In this document: in pieces, positions 8,709-17,140 of the stretch
Layout of the letters: every line of letters starts with the position of its first letter
Numbering within the stretch: the first letter of the stretch is position 1
Source of the DNA: Caldilineaceae bacterium
GTDB taxonomy: Bacteria > Chloroflexota > Anaerolineae > Caldilineales > Caldilineaceae
Assembly: GCA_022842065.1 (NCBI GenBank)
Contig: JALHQH010000002.1
Location: 282,199-346,198 of the forward strand
DNA: 64,000 nucleotides
Reading direction: 5' to 3'
Notes under the pieces: model-generated
What the model was told of the DNA's origin: nothing
The model's database searches: none
The model's input: only the letters and a program-made list of their open reading frames with translations
Made by a program: the position numbers and the translations under genes

Positions 8709-8849
8709 AGTACTCTGTAAATTAAGTAAGCTATATTTCTGTAGGGGTATGCGGTGCGGCGAGAGCAATCCAACGCCAGGGTCCCAATTTGCCGCGCCGC
8801 ATCGCGTGCCCGTCTGAAAAACGGCAAAAAACTTACTTTACAATGTATT
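8709..8849. repeat. ~142-bp palindromic element, copy 2
   Basis: It is clearly homologous to the 6196-6337 element. Shared blocks, in the same order, are the AGTAC...GTAAA.TAAGTAA left end, GTAGGGG.ATG, a variable palindrome around CAATCCAAC, GCGTGCCCGTCTG, and a right end AACTTA.TTTACA.TGTA. The central palindrome arms differ but still pair, which points to compensatory change. It ends 16 bp before the Wzy-like gene. Confidence 0.75.
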
Positions 8850-8865
8850 TAATGACAAGGGCAAT

Positions 8866-10284
8866 ATGCCGAGCTATCTTGCTTTTTTTCAACTGCAGCG
8901 CCGCTGGGCAATGATCGAGCCTGGGGTTTGGGTGCGGCCACTGATTGTGATCGGGGTTTTAATCGGTTGCGTGACCTTGCCCCGCAGTGGTTCCCTCCTC
9001 TTACAACTGTTGCCGCTGGGCCTGGTGCTCGTACTGCTTAGTTTGCGCGGGCTGCTGCAATACGCACCACTGGGCATTGTGACCCTACTCTTCACGGGGC
9101 TAGTGGTACCATCGCCCACCTTGCCCGGCGGCTTTAATTTCGCGGTCTTGCATGTCATGATCCTGCTGCTGCTGTGGGGCTTGCGGATTATCGTGCAGCG
9201 GCGGCCAATTCGGCTCGTGCCATCGCGCACCACCTGGCCACTATTGGCGTTTAATGGGGTCGCGATCCTCGCCTTTGTAACAGGCCAATTTCCTTGGTTT
9301 TATACAGTGAACCCGGCCCCGCTCGAAGCACAGCTAGGCGGTCTGGCGATTTTTATCCTCTCGGCGGGGGCCTTCTTTTTGATCGCCTGCCAAGTCGTCA
9401 ATCTAGCCTGGCTCCAGTGGTTTACCTGGGTTTACCTGGCGCTCTGTGCGATCTTTATTGCCGGCTGGTTGATTCCAGATCTGGGCACGATCACCGGCCA
9501 AGTGTTTCAACGCCGCGCCACCTCGAATAGTGTCTTTTGGGTCTGGCTGGTCGCGCTGGCCTTTAGCCAAGCGCTGTTGAATCACAAATTGCACCGTGGC
9601 TGGCGCATCGCCCTCGGCGGATTGGTGCTGGCAACTTTATATGTCGCTTACTTTCTGAGCGGGGGTTGGAAATCTGGTTACTTACCCCCCCTGATTGCGC
9701 TGGCCACCATTATTGCGTGTCGTTCATGGCGGCTGTGCCTGCTGATGGCAATGATTGGCATCATTCCGCTGCTCTATTTAAGTGCAGAGGCCCTAGCCAC
9801 CGATCAATACAGTTACTCGACCCGCCTGGAGGCTTGGGTCCTTGTCCTCGAGATGGTGAAAGTGAGCCCACTGTTTGGTTTTGGCCCGGCCAATTACTAC
9901 TGGTATACCCCACTCTATCCGATTCGGGGGTGGGCAATCGTCTTTAATTCACACAGCCAATATATTGACATTATTGCCCAAACCGGGGTAGTGGGGTTGC
10001 TCTGTTTTCTCTGGTTTGCCTGGGAAGTCACCTGGTTGGGTCTGCGGCTGCGCAACCGGGTGCCACCGGGCTTTGCCCAGGCCTATGTCTATGGTGCGTT
10101 GGGTGGCTGGGTCGGGACATTGGTCGCAGGCCTGCTCGTCGATTGGTTTTTGCCCTTTGCCTATAACATTGGCTTAAGAGGCTTTCGCAGCAGTGTCCTC
10201 GCCTGGTTGTTCATCGGTGGCTTGGTCAGTATTGAACAGATGTATCGCCAACAAAAGGAAGTACAGTCGACAACGATTTACTGA
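8866..10284 (+). CDS. O-antigen ligase / Wzy-like polysaccharide polymerase
   Basis: A 472-residue integral membrane protein with about 10-12 hydrophobic segments, expected to polymerise or ligate lipid-linked repeat units on the outer face of the membrane. The large external loop contains the hallmarks of the Wzy_C/O-antigen-ligase family: an Arg-rich start (STRLEAW near 325-331), FGFGPANYYW near 345, and the conserved His in NSHSQYIDIIAQTG near 363, followed by further membrane helices. The stop overlaps an ATG of the following frame (TGATG), but the next gene more likely starts 24 bases downstream. An exosortase was considered and not supported, since no Cys-Arg-His triad is apparent. Confidence 0.85.
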   Translation: MPSYLAFFQLQRRWAMIEPGVWVRPLIVIGVLIGCVTLPRSGSLLLQLLPLGLVLVLLSLRGLLQYAPLGIVTLLFTGLVVPSPTLPGGFNFAVLHVMILLLLWGLRIIVQRRPIRLVPSRTTWPLLAFNGVAILAFVTGQFPWFYTVNPAPLEAQLGGLAIFILSAGAFFLIACQVVNLAWLQWFTWVYLALCAIFIAGWLIPDLGTITGQVFQRRATSNSVFWVWLVALAFSQALLNHKLHRGWRIALGGLVLATLYVAYFLSGGWKSGYLPPLIALATIIACRSWRLCLLMAMIGIIPLLYLSAEALATDQYSYSTRLEAWVLVLEMVKVSPLFGFGPANYYWYTPLYPIRGWAIVFNSHSQYIDIIAQTGVVGLLCFLWFAWEVTWLGLRLRNRVPPGFAQAYVYGALGGWVGTLVAGLLVDWFLPFAYNIGLRGFRSSVLAWLFIGGLVSIEQMYRQQKEVQSTTIY

Positions 10285-10307
10285 TGTTGTATGGAAAGAG
10301 AGTAATT

Positions 10308-11087
10308 ATGCCAGAAGAATTGATTGGCCTTATTCCTGCAGCAGGCAAAGGGGTCCGCCTTGGCCTGCCCTACCCAAAAGAACTTTATCCGATCATTCGC
10401 CGCAATGGCTATCGGCCCGTTGCCCAGTTTGTCCTCGAAAATTTAACCACCGCCGGTCTGCAGCATGTCATCTTTGTCATCAATGAAACCAAACATCAGT
10501 TGATTAGCTATTTTGGCAGCGGGCAGCGCTTTGGTTGCCAAATCAGTTATGTGGTGCAAGAGCCAGTTGTACCGCAGCAAGCCAACTCCACGTCACCGGG
10601 GTTGGCCCATGCTTTGGATTCAGCCTATCATCTGATCCGACACAAAACGGTCTTTTTTGGCATGGCGGATACGATCATCCAGCCGGCGACCGTTTTCGAG
10701 CGGGCCTTTGCCGCCGCCGCACCGGAGGATGATGTGATCCTCATTCTCTTTCCAACGCTGCGGCCGGAAAAGTTTGGCATGGTCCACTGGGCGGCCGATG
10801 GCCGGGTGCGCGCCATTGTTGACAAACCACAGCAGACTGAGCTGACGGAAATGTGGGGTTGCATCATTTGGCGGCCAACTTTTACTGAGTATCTTCACGA
10901 TCAGGTCGCGACCCAAGGAGTCTCCGATTTTGCCCAAATTATGAACCGTGCTCTCGCCGATGGCTTACGGTTTCGCGGCATTCCGATCATGGATGGTTCC
11001 TATGTGGACCTGGGCACCTACGAAGAGATCGCCGAATTTGAACAAGCTGCGCGCAATGGTGCCAGCCACGAACTGGTCCACGCCTAA
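10308..11087 (+). CDS. Sugar-1-phosphate nucleotidyltransferase (RmlA/GalU-like)
   Basis: A 259-residue enzyme that should form an NDP-sugar from a sugar 1-phosphate and NTP. The signature loop is IPAAGKGVRLGLPYPKEL near residues 6-23. An Asp-containing GMADTIIQP segment near 118 would hold the metal, and EKFGMV and VDKPQQTEL stretches follow as in RmlA/GalU-type enzymes. The start is the ATG at 10308 because GGAAAGAGAG lies five bases upstream; an ATG at 10284 overlapping the previous stop would add eight residues. It supplies precursors for the surrounding glycosyltransferases. The specific sugar is unknown. Confidence 0.85.
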   Translation: MPEELIGLIPAAGKGVRLGLPYPKELYPIIRRNGYRPVAQFVLENLTTAGLQHVIFVINETKHQLISYFGSGQRFGCQISYVVQEPVVPQQANSTSPGLAHALDSAYHLIRHKTVFFGMADTIIQPATVFERAFAAAAPEDDVILILFPTLRPEKFGMVHWAADGRVRAIVDKPQQTELTEMWGCIIWRPTFTEYLHDQVATQGVSDFAQIMNRALADGLRFRGIPIMDGSYVDLGTYEEIAEFEQAARNGASHELVHA

Positions 11088-11108
11088 GCAGCCGTTGCGC
11101 ACAAACAG

Positions 11109-11151
11109 GGGCTAACCGCCCGCTAGTAAGTAACCAGTGGCGGTTAGCGCC
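11109..11151. terminator. Hairpin downstream of nucleotidyltransferase
   Basis: GGGCTAACCGCC (11109-11120) pairs with GGCGGTTAGCGCC (11139-11151) apart from one bulged base. It lies 21 bases after the stop, within a 115-bp gap. There is no T-run, so it may be a processing or attenuation hairpin rather than a terminator. Confidence 0.4.
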
Positions 11152-11202
11152 CATTTGCATCACACGAACGCATAATCGGGTTTCACCTTTAAGGAAGCGA
11201 CG

Positions 11203-12162
11203 ATGGAAAATCTGCAGACACTTACGACAATGCGTCCAGATTGGCGACGCAACACAGCCCCGGATCTATCGATCATTTTGGTCTGCTGGAACAATAAAGC
11301 CGATTTAGGCCTTTGCCTGCGCTCACTCTATGGCGAAGCGTTACAGAGCAGCTTCGAGGTAGTTGTAGTTGATAATGGCTCGACTGATGGCAGCCAGGCC
11401 ATGTTACGCGAACAATTTCCGGCCGTTGCGCTGATCCAGAACGATCACAATGTTGGTTTGTCGCGGGCGTGCAACCAAGGCATTAAAGCCACCCACGGCC
11501 GTTACCCGCTGTTACTGAATAATGACACACTGGTCAATGGCCCTTCGCTCGATCGGATGGTGGCATTTATGGATCGCCAAGCTGATGCTGGTGCGGTCGG
11601 CGGGCGCTTGTTAAATGCCGATGGCTCATTCCAGGCCGGCTATGCCAACTTTTCCTCGCTCTGGGAAGAGTTCTTGATTGCCACGCAGTTGGGTGAATAT
11701 CTCTGGCCGGGCTATCCCTCGCATCTGGATGCGAATCGGGCACGCGTATGCGGCTGGCTCAGTTCCGCCTGTCTGCTGTTGCGGCGCGAAGCGTTGGCCC
11801 AGGTCGGTTTGCTTGATGAAGAGTACTTTATCTACGGCGATGAAGCCGATCTGCAATACCAACTGCACCAGGCCGGCTGGCGGGTTTACTATTTGCCGGA
11901 GGTAACGACGATTCACTACGGTGGGCGCAGTATGAACCGCTGGGGCCGCCGCAAGATGGTCTATCGGGGGAAGCTCTTGTTTTACAAAAAAAATTATGGC
12001 CGCTTGCGCACTGCCGTCCTCCAGGCTTTGCTGGCCGGCTTAACCCTGGCCAAACTAGCGGCCTGGAGTGTTGCGCTGGCGATCCCCCGTTGGCATGAAC
12101 GGGCGCAAAAAGAGCTGCGATCTAACCTTGATGTCATGCGCGTCTGTTGGAAAGTAGCTTGA
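11203..12162 (+). CDS. Glycosyltransferase family 2
   Basis: A 319-residue GT-A transferase. Visible motifs are VDNGSTDGSQ near 52-61 (nucleotide-binding Asp), LLNNDTLV near 105-112 (DxD-like), and YGDEADLQYQLHQAGW near 211-226 (acceptor-side ED motif). The C-terminal 60 residues include a hydrophobic stretch that could associate with the membrane. AAGGAAG precedes the ATG at good spacing. It is followed 48 bp later by the sulfotransferase-like gene, so the two may act on the same residue. Donor sugar not determinable. Confidence 0.9.
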   Translation: MENLQTLTTMRPDWRRNTAPDLSIILVCWNNKADLGLCLRSLYGEALQSSFEVVVVDNGSTDGSQAMLREQFPAVALIQNDHNVGLSRACNQGIKATHGRYPLLLNNDTLVNGPSLDRMVAFMDRQADAGAVGGRLLNADGSFQAGYANFSSLWEEFLIATQLGEYLWPGYPSHLDANRARVCGWLSSACLLLRREALAQVGLLDEEYFIYGDEADLQYQLHQAGWRVYYLPEVTTIHYGGRSMNRWGRRKMVYRGKLLFYKKNYGRLRTAVLQALLAGLTLAKLAAWSVALAIPRWHERAQKELRSNLDVMRVCWKVA

Positions 12163-12198
12163 CTTTATCGAATGACAGGATCGAATGACAGCTAGAGC

Positions 12199-12206
12199 GG
12201 GGAGGA
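12199..12206 (+). promoter_or_regulatory. Strong Shine-Dalgarno supporting a TTG start
   Basis: GGGGAGGA ends four bases before the TTG at 12211. No ATG or GTG occurs near that position in the frame, so this site decides the unusual start of the sulfotransferase-like gene. Confidence 0.7.
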
Positions 12207-12210
12207 AAAT

Positions 12211-12978
12211 TTGGTCATCAGCCATAAACATCGCTATCTCTTCATCGAAATCCCACTGACAGGCTCCTGGGCCATTCAAAAAGAACTCTGTGCCTATTAT
12301 GATGGCATCTCGATTTTGCATAAACATGCCACCTATCCAGAGTTCCGGCGCATTGCCACCCCCAGTGAGCTTGAGTACTTTGTCTTTGCCACCATCCGCC
12401 ACCCATTGGATGAGATTGTCAGCCGTTACGCCAAACTCGCCAGTGATCACAAGGGCATGTTTTCCGATCTGGCGCAAGTGAAAGCGCTCCGATCCGATTA
12501 TTCGGATTATCAAAAGTATAAATTTATCCAGGCGACCCAGGCCGACTTTGCCACCTTTTTTCGCAAATACCATCGCCGACCGTTTGGCGGGCTGATCGAT
12601 GTCGCCAACGCTGAATATGACTTTATCATTCGCTACGAAGCATTTCAGACAGATTTTGCGGCGGTATTGGAGCGACTCGGGCTGACCCAGGTGCGCCCGG
12701 TGCCGGTCACCAATCAGACTGATGCCAAGGGGGCCGATTGGCGGGCCTATTATCCGCCGGAGATTAGAGCCCAGGCCTGTCGGGTTTTGGCACCCTATAT
12801 GCAAAAATGGGGTTATACATTCCCGCCGGATTGGGAGCAATGTCCGGTTAGCCGGCTAAGTCAACTTGAATTTTCGCTGGTCACCTACCTGCGCAACCTC
12901 TACTATACCCATATTCGCTACAGTGACACGCCCCAGGCGAAAGTCACCCGCTACTTGCGCGCGTACCTGCTCAATTGA
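12211..12978 (+). CDS. Sulfotransferase-like protein with altered PAPS loop
   Basis: A 255-residue protein resembling carbohydrate sulfotransferases, which move sulfate from PAPS to a sugar hydroxyl. The N-terminal strand-loop-helix FIEIPLTGSWAIQKEL (residues 11-26) sits where the 5'-phosphosulfate-binding PKTGS loop is expected. FATIRHPLDEIVSRYAKL (59-76) matches the 3'-phosphate-binding motif with Arg63 and Ser71. The catalytic lysine of the first loop is replaced by Leu16, so activity is uncertain. It starts at a TTG with a strong ribosome site and ends 13 bp before the next GT4 gene. Alternative: an inactive or differently acting family member. Confidence 0.7.
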   Translation: MVISHKHRYLFIEIPLTGSWAIQKELCAYYDGISILHKHATYPEFRRIATPSELEYFVFATIRHPLDEIVSRYAKLASDHKGMFSDLAQVKALRSDYSDYQKYKFIQATQADFATFFRKYHRRPFGGLIDVANAEYDFIIRYEAFQTDFAAVLERLGLTQVRPVPVTNQTDAKGADWRAYYPPEIRAQACRVLAPYMQKWGYTFPPDWEQCPVSRLSQLEFSLVTYLRNLYYTHIRYSDTPQAKVTRYLRAYLLN

Positions 12979-12991
12979 CCAGCTTCTACCC

Positions 12992-14311
12992 ATGAAGATT
13001 CTCTTTCTCACCCAGGTGCTGCCCTATCCATTGGATGCGGGGCCCAAGGTGCGCGCCTATTATGTGCTGCGCCGTCTGGCCGAGTCGCACCAGGTCACGC
13101 TGGTTTCTTTTGTACGCGCAAGCGATACCACCGCCGCAATCGCGCACCTGCAGCACTATTGTCAAGCAGTGCATACCGTGGCCATGCCCCGGTCCAAACG
13201 GTTAGACGCAGCCCATCTGCTGCGCAGTCTAGGCACGGGCGAACCCTTTATGATTGCCCGTGATCGGGTGCCGGCCATGACGCGTCTGCTCCAGGCGTTG
13301 ATCAATGGCACCACGTTTGATGCCATTCACGCCGATCAACTGTGGATGGCACCCTATGCACTGTGGGTGCGTCAGGCCGTCGGCAAGACCAGTCAACCGC
13401 TGACCGTACTCGATCAACATAATGCCGTCTATTTGATTCCCCAACGGTTGGCCGCCAACGAACGCAATCCCCTCAAGCGTGCGCTGTTGACCTTGGAAGC
13501 GCGCAAAATGATCCGTTTTGAGCTTGCCACCTGCCGCCAGTTTGACCGCGTTGTCTGGGTTACCCAGGAGGATCACGCCGCGCTACAACGGCAATTTTCA
13601 AGCGCCGACGCCGTCGTCCCCAAGGCCGCGGTGATCCCCATTTGTGTCAATCCCCAAAGTCAGCCGGCCCACTTGCGGCCGGCCGCTTGCCACCGGGTAA
13701 CCTTTTTGGGTGGCCTCCATTGGCCCCCCAATGCCGCCGGCATCGTCTGGTTTGCCAAGGAAGTCTGGCCCCAGGTACAGACGCAGGTGCCGACGGCAAT
13801 GCTGACCGTCATTGGCAAAAATCCGCCCGCGGCGCTCCAGACCACCAGGGTGCCCAATTTACAGATCACAGGTTATGTGGCTGACCCGACGCCGCTGCTG
13901 GCAGAGACGGCAGCCTTTATTGTACCGTTGCAGGCCGGTGGTGGCATGCGCGTCAAAATTCTGGATGCATGGAGTTGGGGCGTGCCGATTGTGAGTACCA
14001 CCACGGGGGCAGAAGGCATTACGATTTGCCCAGGTAAAAACATTCTGATTGCAGATACCGCCGCCGCCTTTGCCCAGGCGATCATCCACTTACTCCAACA
14101 ACCGGCACAGGCTAATGCTATCGCCCAGGCCGGCCGGGATTGGGTCGAATCCCACTATGACTGGCAACGCATCTATCCGGCCTGGGATGATCTTTATGCC
14201 GAGCCACTAGTCGCGCAGAACAAGCATGATACGGCGGTTGAAAAGAAAGCAAGCATTTTTCCCACTGGTCAAACCGCCGAGCCGCCTGCGGTGCGAAATA
14301 TTGTAGGGTAA
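12992..14311 (+). CDS. Glycosyltransferase family 4 (GT-B)
   Basis: A 439-residue GT-B transferase. The N-terminus MKILFLTQVLPYPLDAGPK is close to that of the 7493 protein, indicating paralogy. The C-terminal donor site GGGMRVKILDAWSWGVPIV lies near 315-333, followed by STTTGAEG. The frame is open upstream into the sulfotransferase gene, but homology begins at the ATG at 12992, so I use that start. Its TAATG end overlaps the next GT4 by one base, implying translational coupling. Sugar unknown. Confidence 0.9.
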   Translation: MKILFLTQVLPYPLDAGPKVRAYYVLRRLAESHQVTLVSFVRASDTTAAIAHLQHYCQAVHTVAMPRSKRLDAAHLLRSLGTGEPFMIARDRVPAMTRLLQALINGTTFDAIHADQLWMAPYALWVRQAVGKTSQPLTVLDQHNAVYLIPQRLAANERNPLKRALLTLEARKMIRFELATCRQFDRVVWVTQEDHAALQRQFSSADAVVPKAAVIPICVNPQSQPAHLRPAACHRVTFLGGLHWPPNAAGIVWFAKEVWPQVQTQVPTAMLTVIGKNPPAALQTTRVPNLQITGYVADPTPLLAETAAFIVPLQAGGGMRVKILDAWSWGVPIVSTTTGAEGITICPGKNILIADTAAAFAQAIIHLLQQPAQANAIAQAGRDWVESHYDWQRIYPAWDDLYAEPLVAQNKHDTAVEKKASIFPTGQTAEPPAVRNIVG

Positions 14312-15624
14312 TGGAGATTCTCTATGTGGTGCCTTATGTTCCCAATCTGATTCGGGTACGTCCCTATCAGTTGATCCGGGCTTTGCTGCGACGGGGCCAT
14401 CGGCTCACCGTTGCCACGCTTTGGACATCAGCGCAAGAATGCGCTGATCTGCAGCCATTAGCCGACGCTGGGGCGCGGATTGTGGCCCAGGAACAGCCAC
14501 GCTGGCGGTCACTCCTGAACACGCTCCAGGCCGTGCCGACGGCGGTGCCGCTGCAAGCCGTCTATAGTTGGCAGCAAGCGCTGGCCCGCACATTGACCAC
14601 CAGCTGTCAACAGACCTCGTTTGATGTGGTGCAGGTTGAGCATCTGCGCGGCGCGCGCTATGGGCTCCAGCTCAAACGCTGGGCGGCCCAGCAACCAATG
14701 GCGCTGCCGGTAATTTGGGACAGTGTTGACTGTATCACCCACCTTTTCAGCCAGGCCGCGCAGCACAGCTCGTCACGCCAAAGTCGGCTGCTGACCCAAT
14801 TTGAACTCAGGCGCACGCGGGCCTATGAAGGGTGGCTGGTCAACCAGTTTGATCAGGTTTTAGTGACCTCGCCGGCGGATCAAAGAGCGCTGGCAACATT
14901 GGCACAGACCCAAATGAGCACCGTGGCGAAGCAGCGTAATACGGCTGGGGCGGCGAGCGCGGCTTCGTCCCCGGTCCTTTTGCCTGACAACCTGCACGTG
15001 CTCCCCAACGGGGTTGACCTGGATTACTTTTGCCCCAGCGCGGCCCCGCGGGACGCAGCGACGCTGGTCTTCAGCGGCAAGCTGAGTTATCACGCCAACA
15101 TCACGGCGGCGCTCTATCTCGTCCAGGAGATCATGCCTCTGGTCTGGGCGCAACAGCCGGCGGTGCAACTTTACCTGGTCGGCAAAGATCCACCCCCCGC
15201 GCTGCGGGCATTGACCGCCCAGGCGGGAACACACGCCGGTAAACCCAGGGTCGTGGTCACCGGCACCGTGGCCGACCTCCGCCCTTATCTACAGCGTGCG
15301 ACGATAGCGGTGGCCCCCTTGTTGTATGGGGCTGGCATTCAAAACAAGGTACTTGAGGCGCTAGCCTGTGGTGCGCCGGTGATCACCACGCCGCAAGCAA
15401 CGGCCGCGTTAGCCACGGCCGCCGCGCAGGCGTTGGTCGTCGCCGCAACGGCCCCGGCCTTTGCCCAAGCGATCTTGACGCTTTTGGCAGACCCCGATCA
15501 ACAGCGCACGTTGGGCCAACGGGGCCGCGCCTATGTGGAGCGCTACCATGCCTGGGATGTGATGGCTGCGCAACTGGAACACATCTATACCGCAGCAATT
15601 GGCGAGAGGAAGCCAGCACGATGA
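14311..15624 (+). CDS. Glycosyltransferase family 4 (GT-B)
   Basis: A 437-residue GT-B transferase with N-terminus MEILYVVPYVPNLIRVRPYQ and a C-terminal donor-binding segment APLLYGAGIQNKVLEALACG near 332-351. It has a low-complexity Ala-rich insert near 208-223 between the two lobes. It is the third GT4 of the block, coupled on both sides: a one-base overlap with the previous gene and an ATGA overlap with the next. This tight packing with a GT-C membrane transferase suggests sequential sugar additions. Donor and acceptor unknown. Confidence 0.88.
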   Translation: MEILYVVPYVPNLIRVRPYQLIRALLRRGHRLTVATLWTSAQECADLQPLADAGARIVAQEQPRWRSLLNTLQAVPTAVPLQAVYSWQQALARTLTTSCQQTSFDVVQVEHLRGARYGLQLKRWAAQQPMALPVIWDSVDCITHLFSQAAQHSSSRQSRLLTQFELRRTRAYEGWLVNQFDQVLVTSPADQRALATLAQTQMSTVAKQRNTAGAASAASSPVLLPDNLHVLPNGVDLDYFCPSAAPRDAATLVFSGKLSYHANITAALYLVQEIMPLVWAQQPAVQLYLVGKDPPPALRALTAQAGTHAGKPRVVVTGTVADLRPYLQRATIAVAPLLYGAGIQNKVLEALACGAPVITTPQATAALATAAAQALVVAATAPAFAQAILTLLADPDQQRTLGQRGRAYVERYHAWDVMAAQLEHIYTAAIGERKPAR

Positions 15625-17120
15625 AGGTTGACCGTTCTCTGGTAACAAAAACTGATCAAAACCAACGCTATACGCCACCGCGCCGCGGTCCCCAGCCGGC
15701 GGCCTGGTCACCCGCACGCCCAACAGCGCAAACAGAGACTTTCGTTTTCGGTACCAGGCACCTTTCTGCGCAACAGGTACTGGGGGGAATTTTGCTACTG
15801 GCGACGATCTTACGGGTCAGCGCTGCCCTTTTACATGGCAATTCACTGGTCGGCCTACCGGGTATTTATGACCAGATCTCCTACGATGGCCTGGCCCGCC
15901 GTGTGCTGGACGGTTATGGTTTTAGCTTTGCACGGACCTGGTGGCCGATCACACCGGCCGGTGAGCCGACTGCCCACTGGAGCTATCTTTATACCCTTTA
16001 CATCGCGGCCGTCTATACCATCTTTGGCCCGCAGCCGCTGGTGGCGCGGCTGATTCAGGCCGTGATTGTCGGCTTGCTGCATAGTTGGCTGGTCTGGCGC
16101 GTTGGCCGCCACATCTTTGGGCCGGCGGTTGGCCTGGTCGCCGCCGCCAGCAGCGCGGTTTATCTCTATTTTGTCTATTACACCGGGGCGTTGCTCACCG
16201 AAACGTTTTACATCATCGGCATCCTTTGGACTTTTGATAGCGCGCTGGGCTTAGTCGCAGCTACGGCAACAGCACAAGCGCAGGACGAACAGCCGGCACC
16301 GAACTGGTGGCGCTGGGGTATGTTGGGGCTCGCAATTGGCGTCACGGCCCTCCTCCGCCAGCTCTTTTTGCTCTTTGTGCCCTTTCTATTTTTATGGCTT
16401 TGGTGGCGCCTGCGCGCGCCACGGGTGACCAACACGGTCCGCTTGCACCGGCCAGCAACGTTGCCGCTGTTAAAAGGGTTACTGCTGACCACCAGTATCA
16501 TTGTTCTGTGTATCCTACCCTGGACCATCCGCAACTATCGCGTCTTTGGCACGGTGACGCCCCTTAACACCAACGCCGGCTATGCATTTTTCTGGGGCAA
16601 CCATCCCATTTATGGCACCCAATTTGTGGGCATTTTGCCCGATGATGGACCTGATTACCGCGATCTGATTCCGGCCGAGCTCCGCCATCTCAACGAAGCG
16701 GAGCTGGATCGAGCCTTGCTCAAAGTGGGGATTGGTTTTGTGGTGGCTGATCCCGTGCGCTATGTACGCTTATCCCTGAGCCGCACGCGCGAATATTTCA
16801 AATTTTGGCCCGCACCGGCATCGGGTCTGGTCAGCAACCTGGCCCGCGTGGGGTCGTTTGGCATTTTTTTACCCTGGATGCTCTACGGCTTGTGGGTGGC
16901 CAGCAAAAACGCCTGGCAGAACGACGATCCACAGCAACGGGGAGGTTTCTGGTTATTGGTGTTATTCATCACCATTTATACCGGCATTCATCTGCTGACT
17001 TGGGCGCTGATCCGCTATCGCCTACCGGTTGATGCAATTTTATTGATCTTTGCGGCAGTGGGGCTTGTCCAACTTGGCAACCACTATCGCGCAAGCTCAC
17101 TACGTTTTCGTCGAGAGTAA
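15621..17120 (+). CDS. GT-C membrane glycosyltransferase (GT39/ArnT-like)
   Basis: A 499-residue polytopic membrane protein, expected to transfer a sugar from a polyprenyl-phosphate donor on the outer face of the membrane. After a 48-residue polar N-terminus comes the first helix (QQVLGGILLLATIL). The first external loop has acidic residues Asp84 and Asp89 (GIYDQISYDGLARRVL), the usual position of the GT-C catalytic Asp. About ten further hydrophobic segments and a final external domain follow. It overlaps the upstream GT4 by ATGA. The next gene is a DPM1/GtrB-like enzyme that could make its polyprenyl-phosphate donor, a common pairing. Confidence 0.85.
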   Translation: MKVDRSLVTKTDQNQRYTPPRRGPQPAAWSPARPTAQTETFVFGTRHLSAQQVLGGILLLATILRVSAALLHGNSLVGLPGIYDQISYDGLARRVLDGYGFSFARTWWPITPAGEPTAHWSYLYTLYIAAVYTIFGPQPLVARLIQAVIVGLLHSWLVWRVGRHIFGPAVGLVAAASSAVYLYFVYYTGALLTETFYIIGILWTFDSALGLVAATATAQAQDEQPAPNWWRWGMLGLAIGVTALLRQLFLLFVPFLFLWLWWRLRAPRVTNTVRLHRPATLPLLKGLLLTTSIIVLCILPWTIRNYRVFGTVTPLNTNAGYAFFWGNHPIYGTQFVGILPDDGPDYRDLIPAELRHLNEAELDRALLKVGIGFVVADPVRYVRLSLSRTREYFKFWPAPASGLVSNLARVGSFGIFLPWMLYGLWVASKNAWQNDDPQQRGGFWLLVLFITIYTGIHLLTWALIRYRLPVDAILLIFAAVGLVQLGNHYRASSLRFRRE

Positions 17121-17140
17121 ATCATGATCGGGAGAACACA

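Noticed and set aside
8866..10284. Exosortase as an alternative identity for the polytopic protein
   Set aside because: The external loop with Arg, GFGPANYY and NSHSQY fits O-antigen ligase/Wzy proteins; no Cys-Arg-His exosortase pattern.
12055..12840. Long antisense open frame (261 codons) across the sulfotransferase-like gene
   Set aside because: It mirrors a real gene on the other strand and shows no family motif.
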